Assembly (NCBI GenBank): GCA_017311315.1
Contig: CM029660.1
Coordinates: forward strand, 9,307,129-9,371,128
Origin: Dendrocalamus latiflorus
Lineage: Eukaryota; Streptophyta; Magnoliopsida; Poales; Poaceae
Direction: 5' to 3'
DNA: 64,000 nt
Shown: in pieces, positions 32,590-46,127 of the stretch
How positions within the stretch are numbered: the first letter of the stretch is position 1
Layout of the letters: the number at the start of each line of letters is the position of its first letter
Program-made: the position numbers and the translations under genes
The notes under the pieces: generated by a model
Told to the model about the DNA's origin: nothing
The model's database searches: none
The model's input: the letters and a program-made list of their open reading frames with translations, nothing else

Positions 32590-34343
32590 CACTACTACAA
32601 AAGAGGCTAAACTAGACGCTTACATCACAGACGGTTCCTAGGAACCGTCTGTGCTGCAAGTATCACAGATGGTTCATACAAATAACTATCTGTGCTATTT
32701 TCACAGACGGGTTTTAATACAAACCGTATGTGATAACTTCATTATCACAGAGGTTTTTAATACAAACCGTCTATGAAGTATCACAGACGGTTCTAGATAA
32801 GAACCGTCTGTGATAATGGCAGACATCACAGACGGTTCTTATCAAGAACCGTCTGTGATACTTTACAGACGGTTTGTGATAATGAAGTTATCACAGATGG
32901 TTTGTATTAAAAATCATTTGTGATATGTTTCCCGCCTTATAATCCTCCAAAATTTCATAATTTCCCGCTTGAGTCCGAGTAGGATTCAGTTTTGAGACAC
33001 TGTCAGTAAAACAGGCATAACTTTTGCATACGGTGTCCATTTTCGACGTTCTTGTACTCGTTGGAAAGCTAACGACGAGACCGATCCAAAAAAATGACCA
33101 GCTTGCACCAATCGCCCTCTAAGACCCTCAAAATCGGCCATCTTTAGCCCCAAATTTGCTTTGCAAGTTTTTGGTTTCTGTTTTTGCCAAAATTTTCAAT
33201 CTTCCCTTTGGAATTTGGGTTTTTCCTCAACTGCAAAGTTGTAGATCTCGTCGAAACCTTTCAAATAAGTATATATAAGCCATATAAAACTTTGCTATTT
33301 TATCTTTTTAGACTAGCTATTTATATTATACTGGTATATTGTCTTTGTAATATCATAGACGGTTGTTGTTGTGAACCATCTTTGATGTCTCTATCACAGA
33401 CGGTTTATAATCCGAACCGTCTGTGATGTCCTGCCGCGTCACCGATCCGCAGCATATCCCTAGGATCCCGATCTCACCCGTCCATTCTCTTCGCATCGAA
33501 TGGCAGGCACCGTTCTCCTCCTCACCTCTCGCACCTTATTAACCCCCTCTCCTACTCGAAGAACCAATACCAGCAGTACTATTCCAACTCATTTGTGCGT
33601 GGTAAGGGTACGAAGGGTTCGGCAAGAGCGACTAAAATATCACTTGAAACAAGATGGAAAGGAAGAAGGCAATGGCAAGATGGAAAGAAAGAAGGCCGGC
33701 ATGGAAAGGAAGAAGGTAATGGCAATGGCAAGATGGAAAGGAAGAAGGCCGGCATAGAAGCTAAAAATGGTGTTCGTTGCCCTTTTATTTCTGCTACTTG
33801 AAATTTTTTTCGCACCACTTGTTTTAGATTGTAGTTTAATGTAGTGTAAGGATTTTTTTGAATTTGTAGTCGTGAAGTTTATCTTTGTAAAATTGCAAGT
33901 GTCCTCTTATGTATGCAGTGCTATGGGTAACCTACTTGATATCTTGTGATGTTGTAATGGTGGATTCTAATCTTAATAGAAATAGAATGTGTTGTTGTGT
34001 TTGTTGCTGTATTTGCTTGTTTTCAGATGATATAGTTAACATTTCTTGAGGCTAGTTGAAAAATAGAAAAAATTTAGGTATACAATGAACTATCACAGAC
34101 GGTTTTGTGGTATAAACCGTCTGTGAAGAATTATCACAGACGGCTCAAACCAGAAACCGTTTGTGATAGTGTTTTTCACAGACGGTTCTAGTTATAAACC
34201 GCCTGTGATGTATTTATCACAGACGGCTCACAAACCGTCTGTGATAACTTCTGATTATCACTGACACATAAACTCAGGCGATTCAAAAAACCGTCTGTGA
34301 TGACAGTTTTGAACCGTCTGTGATGACCTTTTTTGTAGTAGTG
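32590..34343. mobile_element. Non-autonomous CACTA element, 1.75 kb
   Basis: Ends are CACTACTACAAAAGAGG at 32590 and CCTTTTTTGTAGTAGTG at 34343, a 17-bp terminal inverted repeat with one or two mismatches. CTT is duplicated at 32587-32589 and 34344-34346. Subterminal arrays (32625-32930, 33355-33430 and 34090-34330) consist of ATCACAGACGGTT and its inverse AACCGTCTGTGAT. No transposase is encoded. The interior holds a GAAGG-rich minisatellite and small open frames of no recognised family. Its ends and words differ from those of the element at 685, so it belongs to a separate CACTA family. Confidence 0.94.
33650..33760 (+). repeat. Minisatellite inside the small CACTA element
   Basis: Three imperfect copies of a unit combining AAGATGGAAAGGAAGAAGG with GCAATGG or CCGGCAT occur in tandem. 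It lies in what may be a captured exon-like stretch (33500-33800). Confidence 0.65.
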
Positions 34344-34789
34344 CTTAATAGTTCGTTGGGCTCAATAAATACTAATGAACCACGTTTTAAAAATTGCTGG
34401 CCCTAAAACACTGAGAATAGCAAAGCCCAGCTGAAAAGCAACAAAAAACAACACAAGATGAATTCACCGTTGGATGCTAATATGATGAATGGCAAAAGTG
34501 ACTGAGATTTAGTTTTCTTCAGTCACTCAAATAGACAGCCCCTTTTTATTTTGTGTGTGGTTCTGTTTTGGTTTTGTAGACGTTTTATTATCAACGAAGC
34601 CTGTCCAAGTTAACAGAATCAAACGCAACCTTTGTTGGTATATTGTGCAATGCAAAGTGATGTATTTTTAGCAAAGTGGTGCATAAAAGAAATATAGGTA
34701 TTATTACTTTGTAGCTACAAGTAGCGCATTCGAAGTAATGCGCCAACCACCTCGGCCCGGCCTTCTCCTCAGGAGACCGTGGGGTTATG
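34344..34789. other. Anonymous DNA
   Basis: No gene, repeat family or transposon end is recognised. Confidence 0.35.
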
Positions 34790-34905
34790 GTTTAGGGTTC
34801 CCTTGGTTAGGTTTAGGGTTCACTAGAACCCTAAGTACAGAGTTAGGACACACGTGGTTAGGTTTAGGGTTCACTAGAACCCTACGTACGGAGTTAGGAT
34901 ACACG
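34790..34905. repeat. Tandem repeat carrying telomere-like TTTAGGG words
   Basis: A unit of about 52 bp containing GGTTAGGTTTAGGGTTCACT followed by AGAACCCTA.GTAC and GAGTTAGGA occurs twice (about 34804 and 34856). Each unit holds TTTAGGG and its inverse CCCTA. True telomeric arrays would be uniform 7-mers, so this is more likely a duplicated telo-box-type promoter segment. Confidence 0.7.
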
Positions 34906-36598
34906 GTGAGACGGGGAGGGCGCCATCGACCGTGTGTTTGGAGAACGACAGTGAGCGGTATGGTGAGACTTGAGGGTTAGGTTTTTGAGGCCATGGGTGA
35001 GGAATGGAGGAAGTGCAGCGAGGTAGCGATGGCGCCAGAAGCCGCAGTGGCAAGCGGGCTAGCAGGGCAGTGGTGGCAGCGAAGTGGCAGTGGAGACTTT
35101 GGGCGAAAACAGAGAGAAGTCGCTTAAAGAGGAAATGCTAACAGATTGCAGAGAGAGAGAATTAAGAGAGAAATCGCCTATTCATACGAGGCTTTCAAGA
35201 TTGTACGGAGAGAACTAAGAGAAATTGCATATTCATACAGATTTTTCAGTTTTGTGCAAGTTTCTTTTCTTGTTATCCGACAAATGGTTGTGTACCCATC
35301 GTTTCTTAGTAAAGTCTAGCTAGGCAATTTCTCTGGAGCATATGAATGACAAACTAGCTGATGTCTTATTTGTCAACAAAAATAAATTACACGAATTAGG
35401 ATGACCCTTCCAAAGTTACTTTCCTTTCCCAAACCTCCGATCCAATTAGACGGACACTAATTGAGAAACCATATCAATAGATGTCACGATTGCTGCTGCT
35501 AATTTCTATGGCACGTCTACGTTGCAAATGAATGCCCAAATCTCACCACCTCTCTGTTAGGACTAGTGGCAAATCACAAACGCTGATCTTGACTACGAGT
35601 TTCTAAGGTCATAGCGTAGGGTACTGGATAGGCTGGCCCGCTGGTCGAAGTCATTGCAGGGTGTGCTACGGAAAGCTATTGTTCAAGGTCATTTTCTTTC
35701 TCTCGTCATCACGCCAACATACACAAGGCTTGCCTTCACAGGGCCCCACCTAGACTTGCCATCGTGGCTACACTCTTTTCATCAAAGCAACTCTTCTTAA
35801 GAAGACCCCTTGGTACCCAGCAGATCATCAAATTTCCCGTGCAATACACCTAGCCTAGGGCTGAATTTGCATTTTCCGAACTTTTCACTGAACCTTTTCC
35901 TTCTTGTGAAAAATGAACACATCACATTTATGTTTTTTGACCTCCGAGTTAGTGCCTATACAGCCTACCATGTCGCATAAATTAGAAGAACCAGTAGAGT
36001 TTAGCGCTCAAATAAAATTGTGGAGTTCATATTCTACTCCCCATCTTTAAAATATATCTGATAACTGAAAACTAGTTGATGGCTATTCCAAGTTCCAACA
36101 CCCACCCTTCGGGAGTTTCAACCATGGATCAATCCAGTTCCACTAATTCCCTAGTCAACTCATTATTTGTAAGCGCATCTGAAGTGTATGAAAATAGGGG
36201 TCATAAGCCACCTTGAGATCGACCTTATACATTACATGGTTGATCTTAAGCAGGCCATAAGCAAAAAAGACTTAAGGCCGGTCCTCAAGCTAAAGACCTG
36301 GCCACAAGCATTAAAATACAATTTTCTTTTAATCCTGTTGTTCTCTCTCCCCCACCAGCCAACTACCAACTACCACGTGTGGCTAAGTGGGACCCTTGTT
36401 ACAGCCGAACAGTGGCCTCAAACATAACGAGTCGGTCTTAACTATTATGTGGGGCCCACCTTAAGGCTCATTGCGAGCCATACACTCTTGATGCCCTAAC
36501 ACCGTAGGGTCTAAATCATGAAATAGACCATACACACGGAACAGCTCATTTGTATTTTAATATCACTTGTGCAAAAGGGTTAACCCATGAGTTGTTGC
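34906..36598. other. Anonymous DNA, no gene seen
   Basis: Nothing with exon structure or a known domain was found. Positions 34906-35110 are GC-rich and might be the 5' part of a gene on the minus strand, but no start or domain supports it. The stretch 36190-36490 has a MITE-like look (CTTAAGGCCGGTCCTC / CCACCTTAAGG) without clear ends. Confidence 0.35.
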
Positions 36599-36871
36599 GT
36601 ATACATTCTAAGGGTTTATATGTTGGTCATGTCCAACCTTGATAAACAAGGTGGTACTAAATTCTCATGCACTCATGTACACATAGGCCACATAGACTCA
36701 ATTCATCTCGAGCTGGGATATCACATTATTAGTCTCCATTGCTCAATAGCTACAGTGATCCAAGGTAGTAACACGAAGATTCAGGTAGCGGCGGGCCGAG
36801 AGAAATGGTTGAGTCAACAGTCCATTTCCTGTGAAAGTTACTGCCACTAATCTACCGTATATTAAAGTTGG
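36599..36871. repeat. Dispersed repeat, copy 1
   Basis: The stretch matches 63718-63930 in the same orientation. Shared blocks include CAACCTTGATAA.CAA.GTGG, CTAAATTCTCATGCACTCAT, GAGCTGG.ATATCACATTATT and TTTCCTGTGAAAGTTACTGC. It is non-coding, and its family is unknown to me. Confidence 0.8.
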
Positions 36872-38181
36872 GGGACTTCCCGGCCGGAGAGCTGTGGCAC
36901 GTCACTTTTTTTGCGAAAAAGGCCCTGTATTTTGCGAAATCGCGTAGAGGTACTCCGTTCTCGCAAACAGGTCTCTGCTTCTCGCAAATAGGTCCCTACC
37001 AGGTTTTTTCCGGAAAGCACCCTCCACTTCACCGATAGCAACCCGTGGTTTCCAAAATTATGTATAGGTCCTTATTTAGTTACATACAGGTCCATGTAGG
37101 TCCTTGGTTTTTTTGCAAAAAAAGCCCTTTGGTTGTTCCGAAATTACGCATGCGTTCTCGATTTTTTTTAAGAAACGTCTCACGAATTATCGTCTCTTTT
37201 ACTTCGGTCCACATGGTGACTAGCGTGGCGTGATGCCGCGCTTACGTAGCTAGTTGCAAATATTGCTAGCAGTGTAGTCGGCTGCTGCAAATCAGACTGT
37301 TAATACATTTTAAAGTTTGTGTGTTTTATCTTTTTTTACTTTTGGAAGAACATAGGGCTAGTTCTTTTTCAGCTGTTTAACTTTTCTACAGTAACTAACT
37401 TTTAAACAGAGTGTCTTTTTAAGATCGAGTCTACTAGTTAATTGTAGTATATACTGTACCGACTTCATTTATATCGACAAAAACTGTATGTGAGTTTCAG
37501 TTACTCTGTAATCTCTCATACGAATAGCTCAAAAGCTACAAATCATAGCCAAAAGTCATAAGTCTCAACAAAAAGAACAGGTTTATAGGAGCATATCTTG
37601 CTTTGTTTTTACGTATAGAAACATAAAAGCATAGAAGTGTACGCGCTGTTGACCCGACGCCGCCGAGGCGACCGCGGGGTTGCGGCGGAGCCTTTCTGCC
37701 ACCACGGCGGTTTCACCGGAGATCGGAGGAGCTCGTCGGCCGCAACGCTCCTCTCTGGTCTTTTACCATGGACTGCCCGAAGTTCGTCCATGGGTCGAAC
37801 AAGTACTGGCTAATATAGACCAGAAAATTAAATGGGCCTGATAAGTAGTGGGCAACGATGGCTAGAAAATAATGGGCCGGCACAGGTTGTCTGTGTTTCC
37901 CGTCAGGATGCATATTCTCTGCAAGAGATCAATTTCTTGGCAACGGTCAGCATTTTTTTCCGGTCAACCAGGGAGTTCTGTTGTACGAAGGGTACAACAG
38001 AAAATACAAAAATTTACGACTCCAAACGAACAAAACCAAATCAAGAAACAGAATTCTTAATGCAAAATCACCTAAAGATTCCTTAAGTTTCAGTTGATTT
38101 TCTAACTAGAGGATCTTAAGTTGAGATTCGTATTCCGACGAGCTCGTCTTTCTTCTTTCCGGTGGCAGTGCCATGGTGTTA
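36872..38181. other. Anonymous DNA
   Basis: No gene is seen. At 36895-37110 the words TTGCGAAAAAGGCCC, TCTCGCAAACAGGTC and GGTCCCTA recur, suggesting a degraded repeat. Small frames near 37609-37791 and 37832-38086 have no signature. Confidence 0.35.
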
Positions 38182-41100
38182 TGTAATATCCTGTTTTTCA
38201 GAATTATTTGCAGCTTTTTAAATTAAAATTCATCATTTGAATTTTTTTAGAATTAATTCAACCTTAAAATAAATTTTTATAAATTAAAAGGATTTTATGT
38301 GACTAAAATAAATATTATAATTTTCTGAAAGTATTTTATTTGGGTTTTTTGAGCTTCAAGGAATTGTTTTGAATTTTCTAAGAATTTTCTGGATTTATTT
38401 GCTATTTTCTAATGCTCATTTTATTTTATTCCTATTTTTCAAATTTAGAAAATCCTTAAAAATCCCAAAAGGCCAACTAGGCCGAAGCCCAATTCCCGCC
38501 GCTCAGCCCTCACCCTCTCCCACCGTGCCACGTGTCGGCCATCGCTGCTCGTTCGCACGCATTCGAGCTGCCCGCTCCGCCCACCTCATTTGTCGTTCGA
38601 TTGCCACGCGTGAGTCGTCGAAACCATCTAGTACTGTTTATTTGTGCGGTCTACCACCGACCGTTCGATCTGTTGTGAGCCACGTGTCGTCCATCCGAGT
38701 AGCCTGGCACTGCTCATCATCGTCTTCAGAGCGAACTCTGCTGTCGTCCACGTTCGACCCATCTTGGTGTCTGTGCCTGTCCGGGACTCTCGGCAGTCTC
38801 CGAGCTGGACATCTCAGCGTCCATGCTACCTGTAGCCGAGCGCCATCGCCGTTCTCGTCGAGCCACCGCAGCCGAGCACCGTCAGCCGTCATGTCATCTT
38901 CTCCAGTCGTGTTCCGCCGCCGCTCCGCCATAGCCGTTCGCCTCTGGCTGCCTTTCTCCTCTCGTCGGTGAGAGCCTTCACCCTACCTCGCTGCCCTCGC
39001 CGGTCAAACCAGTCGCGCCGCCCATCTCGCTGTTCATCGCTCGCCTCGGTTCGCGCTCCTGTCACCCCAGTCAGAGTGTTCGCTGACATCAGCACTAACG
39101 CCAGCTGCACCCACGCTGACCGCATCTCCTCAAATTCCTGTGGATCTGATGCACCATGAGCCGAGTCACTAACAGTGGGACCCACACTTCAATGTCGATT
39201 GCTCTGTAGCTCATGAGCCGATCGAGCAGAGTCATCCACCATGTCAGTAGCCATGCAAGCCCTAGAGGCCACGAGTTATGCCACATCAGCCAACTGAGCC
39301 GTCCCGATGCCATATCAGCTGCCATGTGTCAAGCCATGTCACCATGCCACGTTAACCCTAGTAGCTAGCTGCCAGCCACGTGACAGTGCCACATCAGTCC
39401 TAGAAGCCCAGTCAGCTGCAACGTATACTGATGATGTCATAAATCCTATTTTTTTTAGAAAAATAATTTGACCAAAAAAATAGATGCTAACGTCATAATT
39501 AGGATCTGATAGCGCGTTCCTTTTTCTTTATATTTAAATCTTCCGATAGCTCGTTCTTCTCCGTCCTAACTCTGATTGACCTGATTCTTTTTTATAAATT
39601 CATTTAAAATTGAGCACTATCTTTTGGTTCTAGTTTTGAAGTTTTTAGAGTTCATTTGAATTTTATTTGTACTTTGTTTTGTATACCATCTTCAAAGGAG
39701 CTCAAGCAAGATTTGAAGATCAAGAGCCATTAACTGAGCGAGGCCAAGGCAAGTTATGTTTTTTTATCATGTTGAACTTAGTTTTTAAATTTATTTATTT
39801 ATTATTTTATTTTAAATTATGATATATTGCTATTTTAATATAAACTTTTGTACATGGTAGTTATTGTCCATTTTGATTAATCTCTCATTTGATAATTTGA
39901 ATGCCATGATTCTATTATCACTATATGATGGAAAATTATCTAGTGATACAGTACTAGTTGTCACATGAGTTATACGTTCAGTATGCTTAGCCTTGCTTGT
40001 AGTCACGTTGGGTTCATCATCATATATGATCAATTAATTAATTTTGACTTAATGAGATGTTGAATTATGGTTATAGCCACAGTAATAAAATTTGTGTGCG
40101 ATGACATTAGTATGTCATTAGTGTTAGTTATACAAAATTGATTTTCACTTGGACTAGTGATCGTGCAGTAAAGGGGGAAGTGTGGTTAGCACTTCGAGGG
40201 ATGTGAATGTCTCGTCTGGGTAATGTCTGAGGACTTAACTTTGTGCGTCATTGATCTAAGCCTTACAGTGCAACCATATGTCCAGTATGAGATAGACCTG
40301 ACTAATTAATTTATGATATTTCAACTTCAATTTTGCTATTGTGATGGACATGGGTATTACTTAGACATTTCCACGAGGTGCAAGAGGATGCAATTATCGA
40401 CTAGGTGGTTAACCTACTCGATGGCGAAACCTTAGTGGGCAAAATTGAGTTTGAGGTTGAGTATTGTAAAAGTCTTGTTGTGATTTTCTTTTATGTAGAT
40501 ATGATCATATCATGTGGATAAAGTTATGCAACCTCTGCAGTGTAACACTATTCGAATAGTCGTGTCCCTGGTAATGGACAATGCTTGGTGATTTTATACA
40601 AAGGGTAGATATTTTATAAAACCTAGTTGGGTTAAGTGTGGGAAGTGAATGGTTAGTTCACTGGTGGTTCAATTCATGAATGGCTAGTTCACGAGTAGTT
40701 CATTGGATGAATGGTCATTTCACTTATGGTTATTTAATTCCTTTGATTATTTGCATTTTCTTTAGAGCTCACTTTCAATATATTTATTGTATTTACTTTA
40801 AAATTACTGCTTTCTGCGAAGTAACCACTCAGCTATCAATTGGTAAGCCTTGCATATTATATTGCATTATTGTTACAAATGACTTGGTGAGTACCCAAAG
40901 TACTCACAGCTTTATGCCAATTGTTTCTCAGTTGAAGAGGAGGAACCATATCAATTGGACGTACCTGAAGAAGGATACTTCGACAACTTCGTGGATTAGG
41001 ACTTCGCTCCTCAATCGATTGCCTGTGGGCATGTCGAATGGCTACTATGCTTATTTCTATTTTCCGCTGCTAGTTTTTTAAGCCCTTTAGGCTATTATTT

Positions 41101-41274
41101 GTATGGTTGGACATAAGGTCGTAACTCTGGTAATTAATAATAATTGAGTCTTTTTCTTTGTTAATCGTGTATATAGTCGATATTCCATCTACGTTTACAC
41201 CGTGTGCACTAGCGTGATCTTAGACTAGTGCAGTATATACAGAGAGTCCAGATTTGAAATTTTGGGTCTCTACA
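38182..41274 (+). mobile_element. Long terminal repeat of a LARD-like element (left LTR)
   Basis: The segment starts TGTAATATCC and ends GGTCTCTACA, in the TG...CA form. A methionine-initiator-tRNA primer-binding site follows four bases later. The LTR length would be about 3.1 kb. The left boundary rests only on the terminal dinucleotide and on its similarity to the LTR at 42138. No matching right LTR is in the window, so the element is truncated or partly deleted. Confidence 0.55.
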
Positions 41275-41278
41275 GAGA

Positions 41279-41290
41279 TGGTATCAGAGC
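41279..41290 (+). promoter_or_regulatory. Primer-binding site for initiator tRNA-Met
   Basis: TGGTATCAGAGC is the exact complement of the 3' end of plant initiator tRNA-Met, including CCA. It primes minus-strand synthesis in many plant LTR retrotransposons. Confidence 0.85.
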
Positions 41291-41491
41291 CATATCGACT
41301 GTAGGACAAAGCCCTAGTTAGAATGGTCACCCTAGAAAAAACTTCAAAATCTATTTTGTAAATCAAGCCAACCAATTTGGATATTTAGTAAAATCTCTAT
41401 TCTTTCCCCATGCTTAAGGTTCTTGCTCTTCGCCTTTTCCTGAAATTGGTTTTTAATTCTTTAATTTGATTTCTCCTTTGTAATGCTTTAG

Positions 41492-41913
41492 ATGTCTCGT
41501 GTTTCCCATGACCGGAGTGGTGGTTGGCATGGACTTCTTCGAGTTTTGCTGAAGAGTTTTGAATTAAAGAGGCAACCTATTTATTTCACTAAGGATGAGA
41601 AGATGAAGGGTCAACGTATTGGATACATCACCAATTGTACTTCACCGTAAGGATTGGCAGCCAAGTTCTTCACCATAGCTTGAAGTACACCGACACTTGT
41701 GGAGTATTATCCGTGCAAGGAGCCGCGCACAAGGCTGTTCGATGTCTTTGCAAGCTGTACATGATTAGTCTGTCAAAGCTCATTCGGAAGTTCAAAGAGC
41801 AATATGCAGCTACTCCTAGGGTAGCAAAACAAGAAGAAGCTATGGAGGAACCACCGTCGCAGACGATAGTATCTTCACCTTCTCCTATGCCACGTAGTCC
41901 GAAGGAGAGGTGA
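41492..41913 (+). pseudogene. Short retrotransposon-associated open frame, frameshifted
   Basis: The ATG at 41492 opens a frame running to 41649; homologous-looking continuation is in another frame from about 41635 to 41913 (YFTVRIGSQVLHHSLKYTD; GAAHKAVRCLCKLY). The shift of one base lies near 41630. I recall similar short proteins of unknown function in grass LTR elements without pol, but the role is not known. It sits about 200 bp after the primer-binding site, where gag normally starts. Confidence 0.45.
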
Positions 41914-42137
41914 TGTATAATGATCAACCACCAAGAGTATCTTGGCACTTCATTCTGATCACAGTAGAGGAGCAGTCACCACAAGTCTGCAACTCGTGGG
42001 TATTCTACAGCGACTCAGAGGAAGAGTCAAGTGAGCCCTATTTGGCAGGACCTGAGTGGGAACACCTAGATTAGACCCTTGTATAGTTTAGAAAGTGCGA
42101 ATAGAGCATTTTGGTTTTTATTTGCAATTGCTTGTGA
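41914..42137. other. Internal region of the first LARD-like element
   Basis: Non-coding sequence up to the start of the next LTR. Confidence 0.35.
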
Positions 42138-43390
42138 TGTAACATCCCATTTTGCAAATTGTTTCTTTACCTCGTTTTTGTTGTGGCTTTTTAAAATTTG
42201 TTGCAAAAATTCAAATTTTGAGTTTAAATCCTTAGCCCAAAAATCCCTTTGGCCTTGCCCAATTTTATTTTCCTCTTTTGAGCCCAAGGAGAATTCATTT
42301 TTACTTCTCATTTTCGGGTGGGCCAGCCCCTCTCCCTCTTTCTTTTCTTTCTCCCTCGGCCCGACCTACTTTTCTTTTTTCTTCCCTCCCCGGCCCCTTT
42401 TCTTTTCTCCTCCTGGGCCTTCGACCGGCCCAGCACCGCGCCCCTTCCCTCGTCTTCTTCCTCGCGTCGCCCCCCTCTCTCTCTCACCTGCTCCGCTCGC
42501 TCTCTGCCCCGACCGAAACCGCGGCGCCGCTCGTGGTTTCCCCATGCTTGCAAACGCCGTACCTCCCCATGGTAGCTCCACCGTGCTTCCCGGCGCCTCC
42601 GCCCTGCCTAGGCTCCCCGTCCCCGCGCCGTAGACTCCCCGCGCGCCGACCTCCCATTCATCGCCATGGCCAACCGCTGACGTCGCCCCCGGTTTTGCTA
42701 TCCTCTCCGCATCCTTGTACCGCCAACTTCGGCATGGCCTCCCCGCCGCATTCAATAGGCTGCAGTGAAGCCATGTCCTTCCCCGCCTCCCCGACACCGA
42801 CGCCATGTGTAAGCGCCGCCCCGTGTCCTCGCCATGCGTATTATTACTACATACTCTTATATTCTTTAAAAACATGACTTAGTTTTAAAAAATGCTAGGT
42901 CATAGGAATTTCCTATACTTGTGTCTCAAAATGGGGGCATTTTTGCAAATAAAAAAACTCAAGCCCCCCTTTGATAATATTGCATCTATTATTATTGTAT
43001 TCTGTGTGGTGGCTTACTGAGTACCTTCGTACTCACTATTGCTTAATTACTATTATTCGGCAAATATGGAGAGAGAAAAGCCATGTAGTCATTTAAGGGC
43101 ATTAACAAGATTGCAAGATGATGAGACCAAGAACTAGGTCATGAGCCCTAGTCAGTTTCCTGTGGGTATATCCTGAGGGTCCTACCTGTATGAAGTTTTC
43201 ATTTCAAATACTGCTCTTTAAAAGTTTCAGCCTGATCAGCCCATGTTTAAGTCTATTATTATATTAGTTATAATTCTACAAGATATGTATTTGATGTTCT
43301 GTAATGTATTTATAAGCACTATATACTAATCTAGTGAATAGTATGGTGAAATCATAGAGGATTTTGTATAGATAAAATCCAGATCCAACA
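42138..43390 (+). mobile_element. 5' LTR of a second LARD-like element
   Basis: It starts TGTAACATCCC and ends GATCCAACA and is followed by a primer-binding-site-like sequence. Its last 260 bp (43128-43390) match 45318-46127 once the inserted TA tract and MITE are removed. The region 42290-42830 is C/T-rich and GC-rich, with only low-complexity frames. Confidence 0.65.
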
Positions 43391-43394
43391 GCAT

Positions 43395-43406
43395 TGATAT
43401 CAGAGC
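43395..43406 (+). promoter_or_regulatory. Primer-binding-site-like sequence
   Basis: TGATATCAGAGC differs from the initiator-tRNA-Met site TGGTATCAGAGC by one base. The following 60 bp resemble those after the site at 41279, so the two elements are related. Confidence 0.6.
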
Positions 43407-45317
43407 ATATCGATTGTAGATCGTGACCTTAGTTAGCATGGCCATAGTTTCATGACTAGAATTTTTTTAAATTTATTTCCAAAATACAAGTAATATTCCT
43501 CATTCTCATCCCTATTAGATGATTCTGTCTTACCTGTATCATGCTCTTCCAATTCTAATTACATAACTTCCTTACCCCGATTCAAAATGCTATATCTCAA
43601 AAACTTTTCTTAACAACCCTCGTTGAAGGCATCCGGAAGCTCTATCAAAACTTACCATTGAAACTTACTATAAAAAATTGTTTTATCCTTGGAAGTTTAA
43701 TTAACAAATTATTTACAAAATTCATTTTCAAAATATTTCAAAAAAACCTAATTTTTCGAAGAAATTTTCAAAATTTTAACTTCTTACCAAATTTATTTCA
43801 CAATTCATTTGGGTTTCCAAACTAATCAAAGCAAAGTTATTTCTCAAAAATATTCCCCCAAAAAGGGCAGAAAAAATTAACATTTGGGGTTTTGTTTTTG
43901 AAATTGTTATGTTGTTAAAAACTTATTCCATGTGCTTGCTCTCATTACCCATGGTTAGGAAAATATTTCATTCCTTACTCTCAATTTGAAATTTTGAAAC
44001 CCACCTTCAAATACTACTTTTGATCTTATCTCCGAAAATTTGACACCTCAAAATATTACTTCAAAAATCTATTGACAAAGGCTTTCTTCAAAAAAACCTT
44101 TCCCTAAAACCGCTAGAAACTTGCCCTCATAAGCTGGCCTTCCAGATTTCAAAGGAAAACATATAATTCCATATTTCATTTTCAAAAGCTTAGTTATTGC
44201 CTTTATGATCCCATTTCAAATATTCCTCTATGAAAAACATGATTTCAAAATTAACCCTAAAGCCTAGACCCCAGTGTTTATTTATCTAGATTCGTTTCCA
44301 ATAACTTTTCTCCAAAACCAAAAGGTTGATATCCATTCTCTCCGTAAACCATGGTGAAAATATTTCTTTTCAAAATAGATATTTCAAATTCAGTATTTCA
44401 AAACCACTATTGGAAAATCATTTTCCCACAAAGCTCCATTTACAAAAGTAGTAATACAAATGTGAGTATTGCTATCAATCAAATCACCTCTAATTGCTCT
44501 CCCCTTCTTTTGAATTCAAAAGGTGATTGATTTTCTTTTCCCTTACGCCTACTCCTAAAACTTAAGAACGTCAAGAGCTCATAAAGACAAGATAGTCTCA
44601 TTTTCAAATAGTCCTTGTTTTCCAAATTATGCTCCCTCATATTTATGTCCCCGCGGATAGACGTTGCACTGTCGCAGTTTTCAGTTGGATCCTGTGCATT
44701 GCCTATTAGCCCTCAGGCATCATATTTTACAGTCATAGGGAAAAAAACTTGTTTTCAAAGTTTAGATGATTTGTGTGACACCCCAACTTCGTGGGTATAG
44801 TGCTTTGAATTTAAAAAATGGTATAGCTGCTTATCCCTATGATCCTTTCCTTGTCTCACGCTATTTCCCCTCACCTTTTGCTGAAAACCCCGCCAGATCT
44901 AAAGAATGGAGTGACAGACAGCCTAACAGTGGCAATCAAGAACAAGTTGAGACCACTCAACCTTCCGATATTAAGATAAAACGACATCACCAAAAGACAA
45001 CTATCGAAAGCCTCAACTAGTACGAGGACCAAGACTCATATCCCTGTCTTGCCATCATTTTTCCTCACCTTCACGAAGGACCCGTGGACCAAATCCTCAT
45101 CAATCAGACACGATGGCTAAGAACAAAATGACTACAACTGGCAAAAGTAAGAAAAATGGACCAATAGTTTCTAATCGCCATAGTCTTAACCATCCATACA
45201 ACCTATCGCCTAACCCCATCCCGCAAGGATTGTCAGGAAGAGGCCTTCACAATGTAGACAACAGTAGTGCTGCATCAAGCGGACCCAAAAAGGATGCCAC
45301 TTGTTTCCATTGCGACC
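43407..45317. other. Internal region of the second LARD-like element, no pol
   Basis: The first 1.3 kb are rich in TTTCAAAA-type words and show no coding sequence. At 44774 a TGTGACACCCC occurs, a typical LTR start, but what follows does not match 42138 onward. Frames at 44767-45020 and 45113-45382 (the latter with a CFHC pair) might be gag scraps; I cannot assign them. Confidence 0.45.
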
Positions 45318-45487
45318 AAGAATTAGGTCACGAACTCCAATTAGTTGCCTATGAGCATTTCCTGAGGGTCTCACCTCTATGAAATTCCCATTTCCGATGC
45401 TTCTCTTTAAAGGTTTCAGCCTGATCAACTCATGTGTAAGTTTATTATTGTATTAGTTATGCTTCCGCAAAATATGTTGATGTTCAG

Positions 45488-45990
<503 letters not shown>

Positions 45991-46052
<62 letters not shown>
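45991..46052. repeat. (TA)n microsatellite, right part
   Basis: About 31 TA units follow the MITE before LTR sequence resumes. Confidence 0.95.
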
Positions 46053-46054
<2 letters not shown>

Positions 46055-46127
46055 CACTATTTACTGATCCAGATAATAGTGTGGTGAATCATAGAGAATC
46101 CCAGATTGATAAAATTTGGGTCCGACA

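Noticed and set aside
42079..42877. Pro/Ser-rich frames in the LTR at 42138
   Set aside because: C/T-rich LTR sequence without conserved motifs.
44774..44784. TGTGACACCCC as the start of the second element's 3' LTR
   Set aside because: It looks like an LTR start, but the following 500 bp do not match the 5' LTR, so the boundary was not used.
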